A stretch of DNA of 64,000 nucleotides, from NCBI GenBank assembly GCA_036927565.1, contig JAYESD010000004.1, positions 86,308,942-86,372,941 of the forward strand. The letters are read 5' to 3'. A program made the position numbers and the translations under genes. Each line of letters opens with the position of its first letter. Position 1 is the first letter of the stretch. This document shows positions 48,151-59,400 of the stretch, piece by piece. The notes beneath the pieces were generated by a model. It saw nothing but the letters and a program-made list of their open reading frames with translations. It searched no databases and was not told the DNA's origin. Origin of the DNA: Tuctoria greenei. Taxonomy: Eukaryota > Streptophyta > Magnoliopsida > Poales > Poaceae.

Positions 48151-48967
48151 TGTAACATCTCCAATTTTCAAAATTTGGCTAAATAAAATTTAAATAAGAA
48201 ACTACATTTTTATTTCAAAATCACTTCTCTGATCCACTCGAATCTCGAAGGCGAGATTAATGTTAAGGGGGGTAGAATTGTAACACCCTGATTTTCGAGT
48301 TTTGACACATTAAAAATTTAAATAGAATCTACAAAGTAATAATAGAGAGAAAATTATTTTATAAAAGAAAAAATATGAAATATATGCATCTCATCTTGCA
48401 TTTGCATTCATCCCTAGGTATGAAAATTTATTTACCAGAATAAATACATTAAAAGATATTAAATGTCCATAAGGAATATGAAAGGAAAGAAATAAAAGAA
48501 AATTAATATGAAAGAAAGAAACAATAGTTAATAAGAATAATAAATAGAATATAAAAAAGAAACTAACAAAGAACAAAAAAGAGAAAATAATAATAAACAA
48601 ATAATATGGAAAGAACTGGGTGTCATAGTTTTCTTTCCATATTATTTGTTTATCATTGTTTTCTCTTTTTTTTTCTTTGTTATTTTTTATATTCTATTTT
48701 ATTTTATTATTTTATTAACTATTGTTTCTTTGTTTCATATTAAATTTCTTTTATTTCTTTCCTTCCATATTTGTTATGGCAATTTAATTGCTTTTAATGT
48801 ATTTATTCTGGTAAATAAATTTTGATACCTAGGGATGAATGCAAATGCAAGATGAGATGCATATATTTTATATTTTTCTTTTGTAAAATAATTTTATTCC
48901 TATTATTAATTTGTATATTCTTATTTAAATTTTTAATGTGCCAAAACCCGGAAATCAGGGTGTTACA
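48151..48967. mobile_element. Palindromic Tekay-like LTR insertion (U3-U3 foldback), 817 bp, TSD GAAGC
   Basis: Flanked by GAAGC at 48146-48150 and 48968-48972. The left 128 bp contain an LTR start (TGTAACATCTCC), then pre-PPT sequence and a PPT. Two near-identical 337-bp arms follow (48279-48615 and 48631-48967) in inverted orientation around a 15-bp loop. Both arms begin, reading inwards, with TGTAACACCCTGATTT. The outer ends are TGTAACA and TGTTACA, so both termini are LTR U3 ends. Confidence 0.92.
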
Positions 48968-48972
48968 GAAGC

Positions 48973-49382
48973 GAAGTCTGAGCTGTAGGCAGTACAGGAG
49001 GAGTTTGCGCGAGTTCGCGGGGAGGCCGAGCGGGCTGCCAAGCAAGAGGCAGAGGCAAAGAGAACGGCCATCGAGCTTGTGGGGGCTCAGGAGGAGGTCC
49101 GGGTTGCCTTGGACGAGGCGGCTAAGGTGCGGGCGGCTGCAGATGCCCGTGATGAAGCAGCTCAAATATCCTGGGACACCGTGATTGCAGCGGATCGTCA
49201 TCTCTCAGGTATGTCCCCTCTTTCTTCATTGCCACCCCCGTGGTCTCCTGACGCTTCATCCTCTGGTTTCTTTTTCAGAGGCGAAGGACTTGTTAGCCGA
49301 GGAGAACGGAAAGCTCCGTGATCGGGACGAAGAACTCGCAGGTCTTCAGTCCCAACTCACTGAGGTTCAGGGGGAGCTGCGG
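48973..49382 (+). pseudogene. PF04195-type gene, coiled-coil segment 2 with a probable intron
   Basis: Translation gives AVQEEFARVRGEAERAAKQEAEAKRTAIELVGAQEEVRVALDEAAKVRAAADARDEAAQ, then WDTVIAADRHLS up to about 49208. A GT...AG interval (about 49209-49278) with a T-rich 3' end follows. The frame then resumes with EAKDLLAEENGKLRDRDEELAGLQSQLTEVQGEL, where element D cuts it off. The long Ala/Glu/Arg-rich heptad-like sequence is the usual C-terminal half of these ORFs. One stop (TAG at about 48982) is present. Confidence 0.65.
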
Positions 49383-52300
49383 TGTAAAAGCCCACACGTT
49401 CAAAGCACAAGAATGCAAAATAGTGAACTTAAAAAAATCAAATGAGTAAGAAAATAATAGAGACAATGCTCTAAGGGAAAGATGGAATAAATACCAAACC
49501 TCAAATGAGGAGGTTCAAATTCAAATCCAATGTTCAAACGAAATATAGTCAAACATCAAATTTGGACACACTATTGAACTCCCCATATTCCTTATAGCTT
49601 CCATGCAAACTTTTATAGTTTTTGAAGATCAATTGATATTTATTTCCATGAAGCCATTGAAATGCTTTTGATTTCAACTCAAATTTGAATCTAATTCAAA
49701 CTTGGTCAAATTCCCAAATTTGAATCTATAATTGGGTTCTACATATTTTACTTAGCTTGGCCACCATGTTTGAGTAATTTTGGAGTGTTTTTAATAAGGG
49801 AATGAAATCAACAGAGAGGACAAGAATGCAGGAGAACTCAGTGATCAGTGGACCCCACATGTAATCTTCACATGGAGTAAACCGACTCTGCTCTTTTCTT
49901 CTCCTGGTGCCACCGCGATTGCTTGCATGCGCCAGCACTTGGCTTCAAGCAAAGCTGAATCCAACTTGTGTGTTTGTCCTCTCTTATATTTCTGTCTCTC
50001 ACTCTTACAACTTCTTCCCACTAACCAACGAATTTTCCTCTTTTTTGACCACCGTTGCCGCCGTTGCTACTCTCAGCTTGCCGGCCAGACAAGACCACTG
50101 TTGCTCGAGCAGGCAAAGGAGAAAAAATGTGCAAGGTAGCTCTAGTACTTCTCCTCATGATAGCTCACGGTGTCATGGCTCATCCCCACATATTTTGCGA
50201 GGTTTTCTTTGACAACCGTGAGTGCAGCCGCCATGGAGCATCGAGGTTGATTGGTGGCGTCGTCTCTGGATGGTGCTTCACTCCACCAAGCTCGCTCCAG
50301 GTTGTACGACCTCCCTCTTCACCTCCCCGAGGTGCTCAATTGGTTCCTCACGGTGCTGTTGGCTTGAACCGAACAAAGCTCCTCTTCCTCGTCGTATTTT
50401 GGCCGCCACAAAGATTTCACCGTCGCCTAACACCTCCTGTGCGATTTTCATCCTACCAGCACATCTCAAAGGTTGGTAATCTCCCTCTCAAACTATACTC
50501 AATGTTGCTCTTCGCCCCTTGGCCTAACCTTGCTGGTTTTGATTTTTCCTCACGGCGGGTTCATAGGACCGTGGCACATCGCCATCGAAATTCATTTTAG
50601 ATACAAGCTCATGCCTCAATCCAGTTGAAACAAAGGTTCTAGAACCCCTAGACAATCTCCTTAAGCAATAAAATTTAGTATTGGTTCAGCCATTGTGATG
50701 AATGTCGGTTTTTCCCCTCCACCGCATATTGAGCTAGGTCACCACCAATCTCTATGTCACATCCATTTTCCATTCAACTGTGGATCTGGTTCGGACTCCT
50801 CATCGCCCAGAGATGCTCTGCGGCAACATGTCAAGCCTATTAGCCCTACTATGAGCAAGTGCACCGTTGGACGGAAGCTCCGCGCCGCCGCCGTCGTCGC
50901 CAAGTGCGTTTTGGTCACCGACGCGCATCCTAGGGTCGTTGCCCCGTGCGTGTTCCAAGATCCCCTGATCATTTTACAAGTTACACCTCCACCTTTGGTC
51001 GCTAGCCAGCTCCAGACGGTGGAGCGCCGCCACAGGGAAGGGGCCAGTTGAACTTGTTGAGAGGTAGGGGAAGGATTTGACAGTGGGCCCGGTTGGCCCT
51101 CCTACCGGCCTCAGGTCCGCACCGTCAGATCTGTTGTGCTCTAGTGATCTGATATGGCAATGTGCCAATGTATGTGCCCCTCTGTGTTGCCTCGACATCA
51201 TTGGCTCCTTTGAACAAGTCGATCCAGCCCCTTTATTCAAAGTTTTCAATGTAAAAGAAATTCCAGATTATTACCAAAATTCAAAAAATCATTATTCATT
51301 TTAGATTCGACCAAAAATTCCCAAACGAATTTCGTTGAACTCCTAATAGCATGTAATTTGCAGTGGTGCAACATAATGGCTATGAAAATCCCTACCTTTT
51401 GCTTAATAATTCCTCTAAATCAAATCTTGGTGAATTAATTTCAGGAGATTCCCTTTAGGGAAAATTCCCAACTTTGGCCTGAGGTTCTTTCATAAATAGC
51501 TTGGTCTTCATATAAAATATCAGCTTCATTGGACTTTATTTGGTCAGTCAAGCTGTGTTGCTTTTTCTATATGCCCATGAAAAATGTAAAAACAACAGAA
51601 ACTTTTTCAGAAAATATGTCAAACTTGTAAAATTCACATCTCCCTCTAGGAAGCTTAGAAAATGTCAAACCAATTTTTATTTGGACTCATGATGATCAAC
51701 ACTATATAAAAACAACTTTTATGCATGGAAAAGCTAAAGAATTGCTCTGTTAATTCAAAGAAGGAGAAAGATTGAGATAATTATTGAAGTCACATTCTTC
51801 CCTAACAGGAGCCAACACTTTTCTAGCTTCTCATGTATGACCTATAGAAGCCACTGTATTTGTTTCCATATTTTTGGGCACTGTCTTCCTACAGGATTTA
51901 CACTGCATGAGTCTTTTTGCATACTTGATGCTGAATGGGAGCATCATTTAGACCAATCATCTAGGTCCTCATTCAGACCAAGATTAGTGTTCTCCTAGAC
52001 TTTAAGAAATCCTCAGAGGACATCATTGTTGTCCCTGCACGGGGTTATGAGTAATATTTTAAGATTCTCAAATCATGAGGGTTTACACTAATAGCTTAGA
52101 GCCATATGCATAGAACCATTTGAAACCAAGTTGGATCTTTTACGAGCTTATTAAACAAATCAGAAACCTCTACTAAGCCCTGCCTAACCTTAATCCATTT
52201 CTGGTTCAAAAGTTTTTCTATATTTCTTCGTGTTGTTAAAGTACTAATTGTTAATGATGCATACTTGTTTTGATAGAAAACACAACGAATGAAGGTCTAC

Positions 52301-53486
52301 ATGGAGCACCATTTGGAGGAGATGAAACAAGCATGAACCTGCTGCAAGCCAAGTTATTTGGAGCAGCAGCCAGGGCAAAAGGGAGGAATATCATTCGGAA
52401 GAGCAGCCATCTGACTTATTGACATTTACTTAGTCGCAACCCAAGGCAAGCCCCAGTTTGCATATAACAACCTTTATAAAGTTTTGCTTTTGTATACACT
52501 ATACATACCAGGTATATATTGTGCATTATGTCAGGTTGTGATGATACTCCACATGCATGACCAAATAATCTTTAGAGTGGCTGGATAAGACATTACTCCA
52601 TCGTATTATAGTACTACACTTAGTTCGTTAGTTTACAAGTTAGTAGAAGTCGGGTAGTTGGAACCGACTCACTAGAATGGTCACATTTTATCAACCACAA
52701 GTCAAGCAGTTGAATTCTACATGCAAGAGAAGTCGAGTTAGGGAAACCTACTCACGAGATGTCACCATAATTATCACTCTTAAAGTTGAGATGTGGATGG
52801 GGATTTTTGGAGGATAGACGCACAAGGTTGACCTCAACCTGAAGTTTGGGACAACCCTTGTGACCACATCATGCCTGGGGAGATAATTGCAAGGCAGGTG
52901 TGGAGGTTCGGGTTGTTGCCCCATCTGTGTCGATTGAGGACCGATCCGTGTGCGGCCCTGTTGGGCAAGTTTGAGTTGTACCGAATGCATAATGGTATAT
53001 GGGACCTAGGAAACTGATGGGACCTAGACCCTGGAGTGGAAACTGCTCCGCTGTTCTTGAGTGGAGATGCGAAGGCATAAAAGTGTAAATCTTCTAGCGG
53101 GCAATTCCAACGTGTCCGTGTAGGGGATCTTTTGCTCACGATGGAGAGTTGATTTCATATTAGGGCCTCTTGTGAGAAGTGGTTGTGTGCGATGCAGAGA
53201 GAAGCGCAACAATGTGTCTTCCCTGCGGGTGTACATGTTGTGCATTCTTGGTTGTTATTGATTCGAATCACCATCGCTTGCGGTTATGGATTGAGCATAG
53301 TTGTTCACTGAGTCGTGACATAGTAATAAAGATTAGTTGCTATACTATGAATATGCTGCAATGATAATTATATTGTATTGCAATCTGGCATGTATTAGAG
53401 ATAGTGCAAATTAAAGTTATGTTTATGGAACATTTAACTTGCTGCTAAAAGATGAAAACTAAAGATGAACATGTAGGTGAGTTAAT
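49383..53486 (+). repeat. Element D: C-related LTR, truncated by an Athila-like insertion
   Basis: Starts TGTAAAAGCCCACACG like C. Homology with the C LTR is patchy but colinear: the U3/leader (49740-49930), the GTCGCAA...CAAGGCAAGCC block (52430-52460), the GTGTGCGGCCCTG block (52950-52965) and the AGAGATAGxGCAAATTAAA block (53395). The GC-rich middle (49900-51060) does not match C. No internal region is present before 53486. From 51300 to 52250 it is A/T-rich and without recognisable content. Confidence 0.75.
50127..50600 (+). CDS. Short ORF with signal-peptide-like start in the D LTR GC-rich block
   Basis: From ATG at 50127 the frame reads MCKVALVLLLMIAHGVMAHPHIFCEVFFDNREC and continues to 50600. 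The N-terminus is a plausible signal peptide (Lys, then a hydrophobic core, then small residues) followed by several cysteines. I do not recognise the protein. It could be a captured gene fragment or a chance frame in GC-rich DNA. Confidence 0.2.
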   Translation: MCKVALVLLLMIAHGVMAHPHIFCEVFFDNRECSRHGASRLIGGVVSGWCFTPPSSLQVVRPPSSPPRGAQLVPHGAVGLNRTKLLFLVVFWPPQRFHRRLTPPVRFSSYQHISKVGNLPLKLYSMLLFAPWPNLAGFDFSSRRVHRTVAHRHRNSF

Positions 53487-54305
53487 TGTTGATGGCTGTT
53501 ATACACCAATTTCACCCGTTAATATAACTCAATTATGTGAAAGAATTGTCATTTCTTGCACACATCACCTTTCTATTTAATCTATTTCCACTTGTCCTCG
53601 GAGAAAGTAGTGCATGCAGGGATTCTATACAGAAATAAAGTGAAACAAGGGGATGAATCCTATAAAATAACATTCCGGCCAATCAAGCGTTGGTACGTGG
53701 AATCACATGGATTAAATGGCCCACAAACAGAAGTATCCGAGGCCATCCAATAGTGTAGCACCCATATCAGTCAATGGGACCCACCTGTTAGTCACCTGGA
53801 GAAAGCACACCGCATAAGAGGGCAGGACCAGGTCGGCCGACGCCCCTAGTCGACCGACTAGTTCCTGGCGCCATTCTCGGTCAAACTCCACGTGGTGGCT
53901 CCTCCAGGCTTGAAGGGGTCATGGGTGACTGATTCACGCGCTTTTAGTGGCGACAACCGACCCTTCTACAAGTTATAAATAGGACCCCTCACCCCTCACA
54001 TCAACACACACTACATGAGTATCCATCTATTGTATCCACTACTCTCCATAGGTTTAGAGGAGTATAGGCTATTGAGACGAGAGTCTCTAGTCCATAGTCC
54101 AAGTAGGAGAGGAGTAGAAGGAGTCTCTTCCCAATTCGGAAAGGTATGTCTCCCATATTCCTATTTGTATTTGTGACTTTATACATAATAAAGACAATAT
54201 CTTTAGTCTACTATTGTTTATATACTTGGATGAAACGTTTCTTGTTTGATTATGGATTCCATGTATGTGGAAGGAATAGTATTTATGATTGTGCTATACC
54301 ATGCT
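53487..54305 (+). repeat. Third Athila-like LTR (A/B family), U3/R part, plus orientation
   Basis: Starts TGTTGATGGCTGTTATACACC, matching the minus-strand LTR start of A. It carries the TATA box (53977-53987, TATAAATAGG), the CTGATTCACGCGCTTTTxGTGGCG block and an inverted repeat (53830-53859). It is cut at 54305 by Tat2; the rest should lie off-window to the right. Confidence 0.85.
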
Positions 54306-55169
54306 TGTCGGTACCCTGGGAACTGTACATCCCTTGAGATTACAAAGATCTCAGGGGAAAGTCATCTACTTGATTTGAAGACCTTCGGAGGCCCACATGT
54401 CAGACATAACCGGACCCGCTTCTCCAACATGGTTAGTCCCAGGGTCGCCACGTGTACTATCAAACCGGAGCTACCGCCCACAAGGGGGAAGCTCCGGGCT
54501 ATGTACCGAAATGGCACCCCCGGACCTAACCCCAGACCGAGGGAAGCTCCGGAACTGACACGTGTCACGTAGTTCTGGAGCTTATCTGTTTCCACCAGTA
54601 TGCTCCGGAGCTGCCATGTGTCCAACCGTCGGATCCTCCGCCTCTAGCCTCCGGAAGACTCCACAACGACTCCAGATCTTCAAAGGGGAATTAAGGACTT
54701 CAAGACCCGATCAAGTGTCATTAATACTATATTAATGACACACGAACGGACGACCTTAATTACCAGTAACGGTGCTGTTAAAGCCCATAACTCAGTAATT
54801 AAGGGCAATTAAACGTGTTGAATGTGTATCAATATTAGTAACCGTCGGGGCCACATGTCGGGCCAGGCTAAATTGTAACGGCCTGCCCTTGTACAATAAA
54901 AGGACAGGCTGATTATACATAGAGGAGACTCTCTACACACTCGAGGACACACATACTAGATAGACGCTCTAGACATACATCCAATACAACATCAGCATAC
55001 CCCGTGGAGTAGGGTATTACGCTCAGGCGGCCCGAACCACGTAAATCTTGGTGTCTCTTGTGTCACTCGACACCTCACCTTCTTGAATCTCCGCACGCCC
55101 ATATCGAACCTCAAACTCCTCTAATACTTTAGTAGTGTCAGGAGATCCGCCGGATCAAAACCACCGACA
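54306..55169 (+). repeat. 5' LTR of Tat2 (864 bp)
   Basis: TGTCGGTACC to ACCGACA. It has repeated AAGCTCCGG/CCGGAGCT boxes in U3, a TATA-like ACAATAAAAGG at 54891-54901, and an U5 block shared with 3353-4198. Confidence 0.92.
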
Positions 55170-55170
55170 G

Positions 55171-55190
55171 TTGGCGCGCCAGGAAGGGGC
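55171..55190 (+). other. Primer binding site of Tat2
   Basis: TTGGCGCGCCAGGAAGGGGC starts two bases after the LTR end. It is of the TGGCGCGCCAGG type seen in grass Tat-lineage elements. The tRNA is not assigned. Confidence 0.75.
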
Positions 55191-55206
55191 GCCTGAGATT
55201 TCAAGA

Positions 55207-56404
55207 ATGGTGAACTCAGCCGCTGGATCATCCAATGGTCATCCCGCTGTTCAAGCTGTTGGGGGTAATCCCTCCAATATGCAGCCACCAGCAGGAACCA
55301 CGGCTCCAGCAGGAGTCACACTTCCACCACCGCCGCCTCCACCAGCAAATCAAGCTGGACAACGCGATTGTGCACCGGCATCAATCACTGCGTCGGTGAA
55401 TCTTGACAACCCGGAACACGCGCTTCATGCAGCACGTGCTCTTCTTCAGCGCCCACCACCTCCGGACGCATCCCGGGATGCAATGGAGCAGTGGAGGGCT
55501 GATGTGGAACACTTGGTTGCAGCAGCAGCCGACTGCATCAGCAACCAGGGTCCTCCTCCTTCAGGACGGGCCCCGTTGCAGCGACGGATCTTGTCTGGCC
55601 GACTTGGTCCGCACGTTTCCAACAACAGGAGACGTGCTGCATCAAAACAGGTGACGTCGTTGCCCTCCGGGGCACGACGCACTCATACGGTATCAAGGCT
55701 TTCAACTCATGACCCCCGGGCAGAGCTTGATCGCCGATATCGCCAACAAGACGGCCGAGTCCACATTGAGCGTGCTTGTGAAAGACAAGAAGCTCAAGAC
55801 ATTCCTGCTCCTAAAGGAGTAGGAGGAGGCTGTTCAGCCCTGGCCATGCATCTGCGTATGGTCAGGTGGCCACAGAAGTTCTGGCCTCACCTGCTGGAGA
55901 AGTTTGACAGGACCGTTAATCCTGTCAAATTTCTTCAGATTTACTCCACTGCTATCTTGGCAGCTGGAGGAAATGAGGCCGTAATGGCCAATTATTTCCC
56001 AGTGGCTTTAACTGGAACCGCCAGGTCCTGGTTTATGAGCCTTCCACCCAACTCCATCAGCAGTTGGGAGGAGTTGTGCCAGCAGTTCACCGCCAACTTT
56101 GGGAGTTCTTACACCCGACCAGGCACTGAACTGGATGTTTTTGCAGTTGTGCAAAAAGGAGGAGAATCTCTGCGATCATTCATCCAGAGATTCTCTCAGG
56201 TACGAAACACTATCCCATCTATCTCTAGCGCCTCTGTCATCGTGGCATTTAGACAGGGAGCGCGGGATAAGAAGATGCTGGAGAAACTGGCGATCAAGGA
56301 GATTACCAGTGTCACGGAACTCTTCAGCTTGGCTGACAAATGTGCCAGAGCTGCGGAGGGCCGTGAAATGCACTCCAAACCAACTCTGGAGGATCACAAA
56401 AAAA
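55207..56404 (+). CDS. Tat2 gag (capsid region), open up to a frameshift in an A7 run
   Basis: ATG at 55207 is the first start after the PBS and gives MVNSAAGSSNGHPAVQ. A Pro/Ala-rich N-terminus follows, then a capsid-like region around 55890-56300. It includes FWPHLLEKFDRTVNPVKFLQIYSTAIxAAGGNEAVMANYFPVALTGTARSWFMSLPPNSISSWEELCQQFTANF and GESLRSFIQRFSQVRNTIP, the gypsy gag signature. No stop occurs. At the A7 run 56398-56404 the downstream coding moves to another frame; the in-frame continuation (to 56562) is out-of-frame peptide. Confidence 0.9.
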
Positions 56405-59400
56405 TCCTCCAAAGGAGAAGCCACTACCTCCGGGAGTGGCAAGAAGAAGAAAAAGACCAACGGCAAGAAGAAGCTGTCGACCGGTGCATCCAATGCTGCA
56501 GCTGCTGCAGCTCCGGGTGGCCGGGGGCCACGCCCCGAGAAGCGACCTCGACCGTCTTCTGAAGACGGTGGCAAACCTAAGGTGTGGTGTCCAATTCACA
56601 AAACGGACAACCACAGTTTGGAAGACAGCCGGGAGGTCCAAAACCTTGCCGAGCGCTACAACAAGCGCCGGGAAGAAGTTCCTTTCCGACAGAGGGAAGG
56701 AAAACAAAAAGTTGTCGAAGCTCCGGCTGAAGAGGAGTTAGGTTTTCAGGATCCCAAAAAGATCCTGAAGGCCGTCTACACCTCCGTCGACGACGATTCC
56801 GACATCTCTGACAACGAGCGTCGGAAGACCATGAACACCATTTTTGGTGGATCATGGGACATCACCTCCCGCCGCGTCATCAATACTATGCGTCGGGACA
56901 TGGCTGTTGTAGCTCCTACAGCCAGGGCGGAGCCTCATCGAAAGTGGATGGACACAGCCATCACTTTTGATGCTTTGGACTGCCCTCGAAGCATGGTTGG
57001 AGCAGGACAGCTACCTTTAATGGTATCTCCTACCATCAATAACATCCAGCTCCACCATGTTATGATAGACGGAGGTTCGGAGCTCAATCTCATAAGCTTC
57101 GAAGCTTTTACCAAGCTTCAGCTCCGACCTTCGGATCTCCACCCTTCCCGACCTTTCTCCTGAGTAGGTCCGGGGGCCATTACCCCACTCGGAGCTATTA
57201 CCCTCCCCGTTACCTTCGGGACCCGGGAGAAGTATCGCACCGAGAAGTTGGTCTTTGACGTTGCTCAGATCAACTTACCCTTCAATGCCATCTTGGGTAG
57301 GCCTGCCTTGTACAAATTCATGGCAGCTGCTCATTATGGTTACCTGGTGTTAAAGATGCCAACACCAGTAGGCGTTCTCCAGATTTGCGGAGATCGTGTT
57401 GCTGGAGTAACTGCTCTGGAAGAACTCCATGCACTTACCACGGCGCAAGAGGAGGACTCCAGGCAAGAGCAAGCTCCAAAACCCCCGAGCATTCATCAGC
57501 GAGGCTCGACTTATGCACCTCGTGTGCAGCCAAGCGGCGACACTGACATTCCTGTCAAAGTCGTCCAAATCGGTTCCGATGCCGCTCAGACCATCCGTAT
57601 ATCAAGGGGATTGAACGACAAATAGGAACTCGCGTTCATCACTTTCCTTCGGGCTAATGTCGACGTGTTTGCCTGGCAACCGTCACAAATGCCTGGGATC
57701 CCTAGGGAAGTGATTGAGCACAATCTGAAGATCTACCCCGACGCCCATCCTGTGCATCAGAAGCCTCGGAAGCAATCCGTAGAGCGACAGAACTTCATCC
57801 GACAAGAAGTGAAGAAGTTGCTCGAAGCTGGATTCATCCGAGAAGTCTTCCATCCAAAATGGCTGGCAAACCCAGTCGTTGTGCCCAAGGCCAGTGAGAA
57901 GCTTCGGATGTGTATCGACTACACAACGCTAAATAAGGCATATCCAAAAGATCCATTCCCACTACCTAGAATAGATCAGATAGTGGATTCCACCTCCGGG
58001 TGTGAATTACTGTGTTTCCTAGACGCATATTTTGGGTATCATCAAATCAGAATGTCTAGGGAAGATGAAGAGCATACCTCTTTCATCACAGTAGATGGAT
58101 TGTACTGTTATACATCCATGCCATTTGGTCTCAAGAATGCAGCTTCAACCTTTGTACGAGCTATGTACAAAAGCTTTGAAGAACTCATTAGAGACATAGT
58201 AGAAGTGTACGTCGATGACATCGTGGTCAAGGTCAAGAACAAGGAGTCACTCCTTGACACCTTGCAGGCTGTCTTCGATAAGCTGCGGGTCACCTGCACA
58301 ATGTTAAACCCAGACAAGTGTGTCTTCGGGGTTAGCTCCGGAAAACTTCTTGGTTTCCTGGTAAGTCACCGGGGCATAGAAGCTAATTCGGCGAAGATCA
58401 AGGCCATTGAAGACATGCGGCCACCAGCCCGCATCAAAGATGTCCAAAAGCTAACTGGATGTCTAGCAGCCCTCAGCCGGTTCATTTCAAGACTGGAGGA
58501 ACGGGCACTCCCCTTCTTCAAGTTATTGAGGAAGTCTGGACCATTCCAATGGTCTGAAGAAGCAGAAAAGGCATTCTAGGAGCTAAAATAGTTCCTCACC
58601 ACCCTACCAATTCTGGTAGCTCCGAACCTTGGTGAGCCTTTGCTGCTTTACATTTTAGCCACTGACGAAGTCGTCAGTATGGTCTTGGTCGCGGAGAGAC
58701 CAGAACTACCCCATACTCAGGAATCCAGACCCCTTCGGGAGGGTCCGGAGGATCCTAAAAGCGAGTCTGGGTCCCAGCTCCCAAATTTTCCACAAGAAGT
58801 CACTTCGGAAGACCCATACCCCTCCGAGAGGGTCCAGGTCGCTTCCGAAGAAGCTGCGGGTTCCTCCAGCCAGGACCCGGAGGTCCCCGAAGAAAATCCG
58901 GATCCCTCCGGGAGGATCCGGGTCAGTGAAGAGGAAGCTCCAGGCCCCTCCAAGAGGGTCCGGACCATTCAGCGCCCAGTGTACTTCATCAGCAAAGTAC
59001 TACATGATGCCAAGACTCGATACCTAGAGGTGCATAAGCTGCTCTATGCAGTTCTTATTGCCTCCAGGAAGCTTTGCCATTACTTCCAAGCTCACAAAAT
59101 CTCAGTGGTGACCTCTTACCCACTTCGAGCAATCTTGCATAATCCCAACTCAACTGGGAATATTGCAAAGTGGGCAGCATAATTGGCTGAATTCGATCTC
59201 GAATTCATTTCAAGGCAAGCAATCAAGAGTCAAGCATTGGCGGATTTCGTGGCGGAATGGACTCCCTCTCCATCAAACCCTGGGGGCCCCAGCGAGCAGA
59301 AGCCAGAACACAAGGCTCCGGTCTTCACCGAGCCTCACTGGACCCTCTACTTCGACGGCTCCATGCAAAACCAGGGGGCCGGAGCTGGAATCCTTCTCCT

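Noticed and set aside
55135..55206. Upstream ATG at 55135 as the gag start
   Set aside because: It lies inside the LTR, before the PBS. The first ATG after the PBS (55207) fits gag better.
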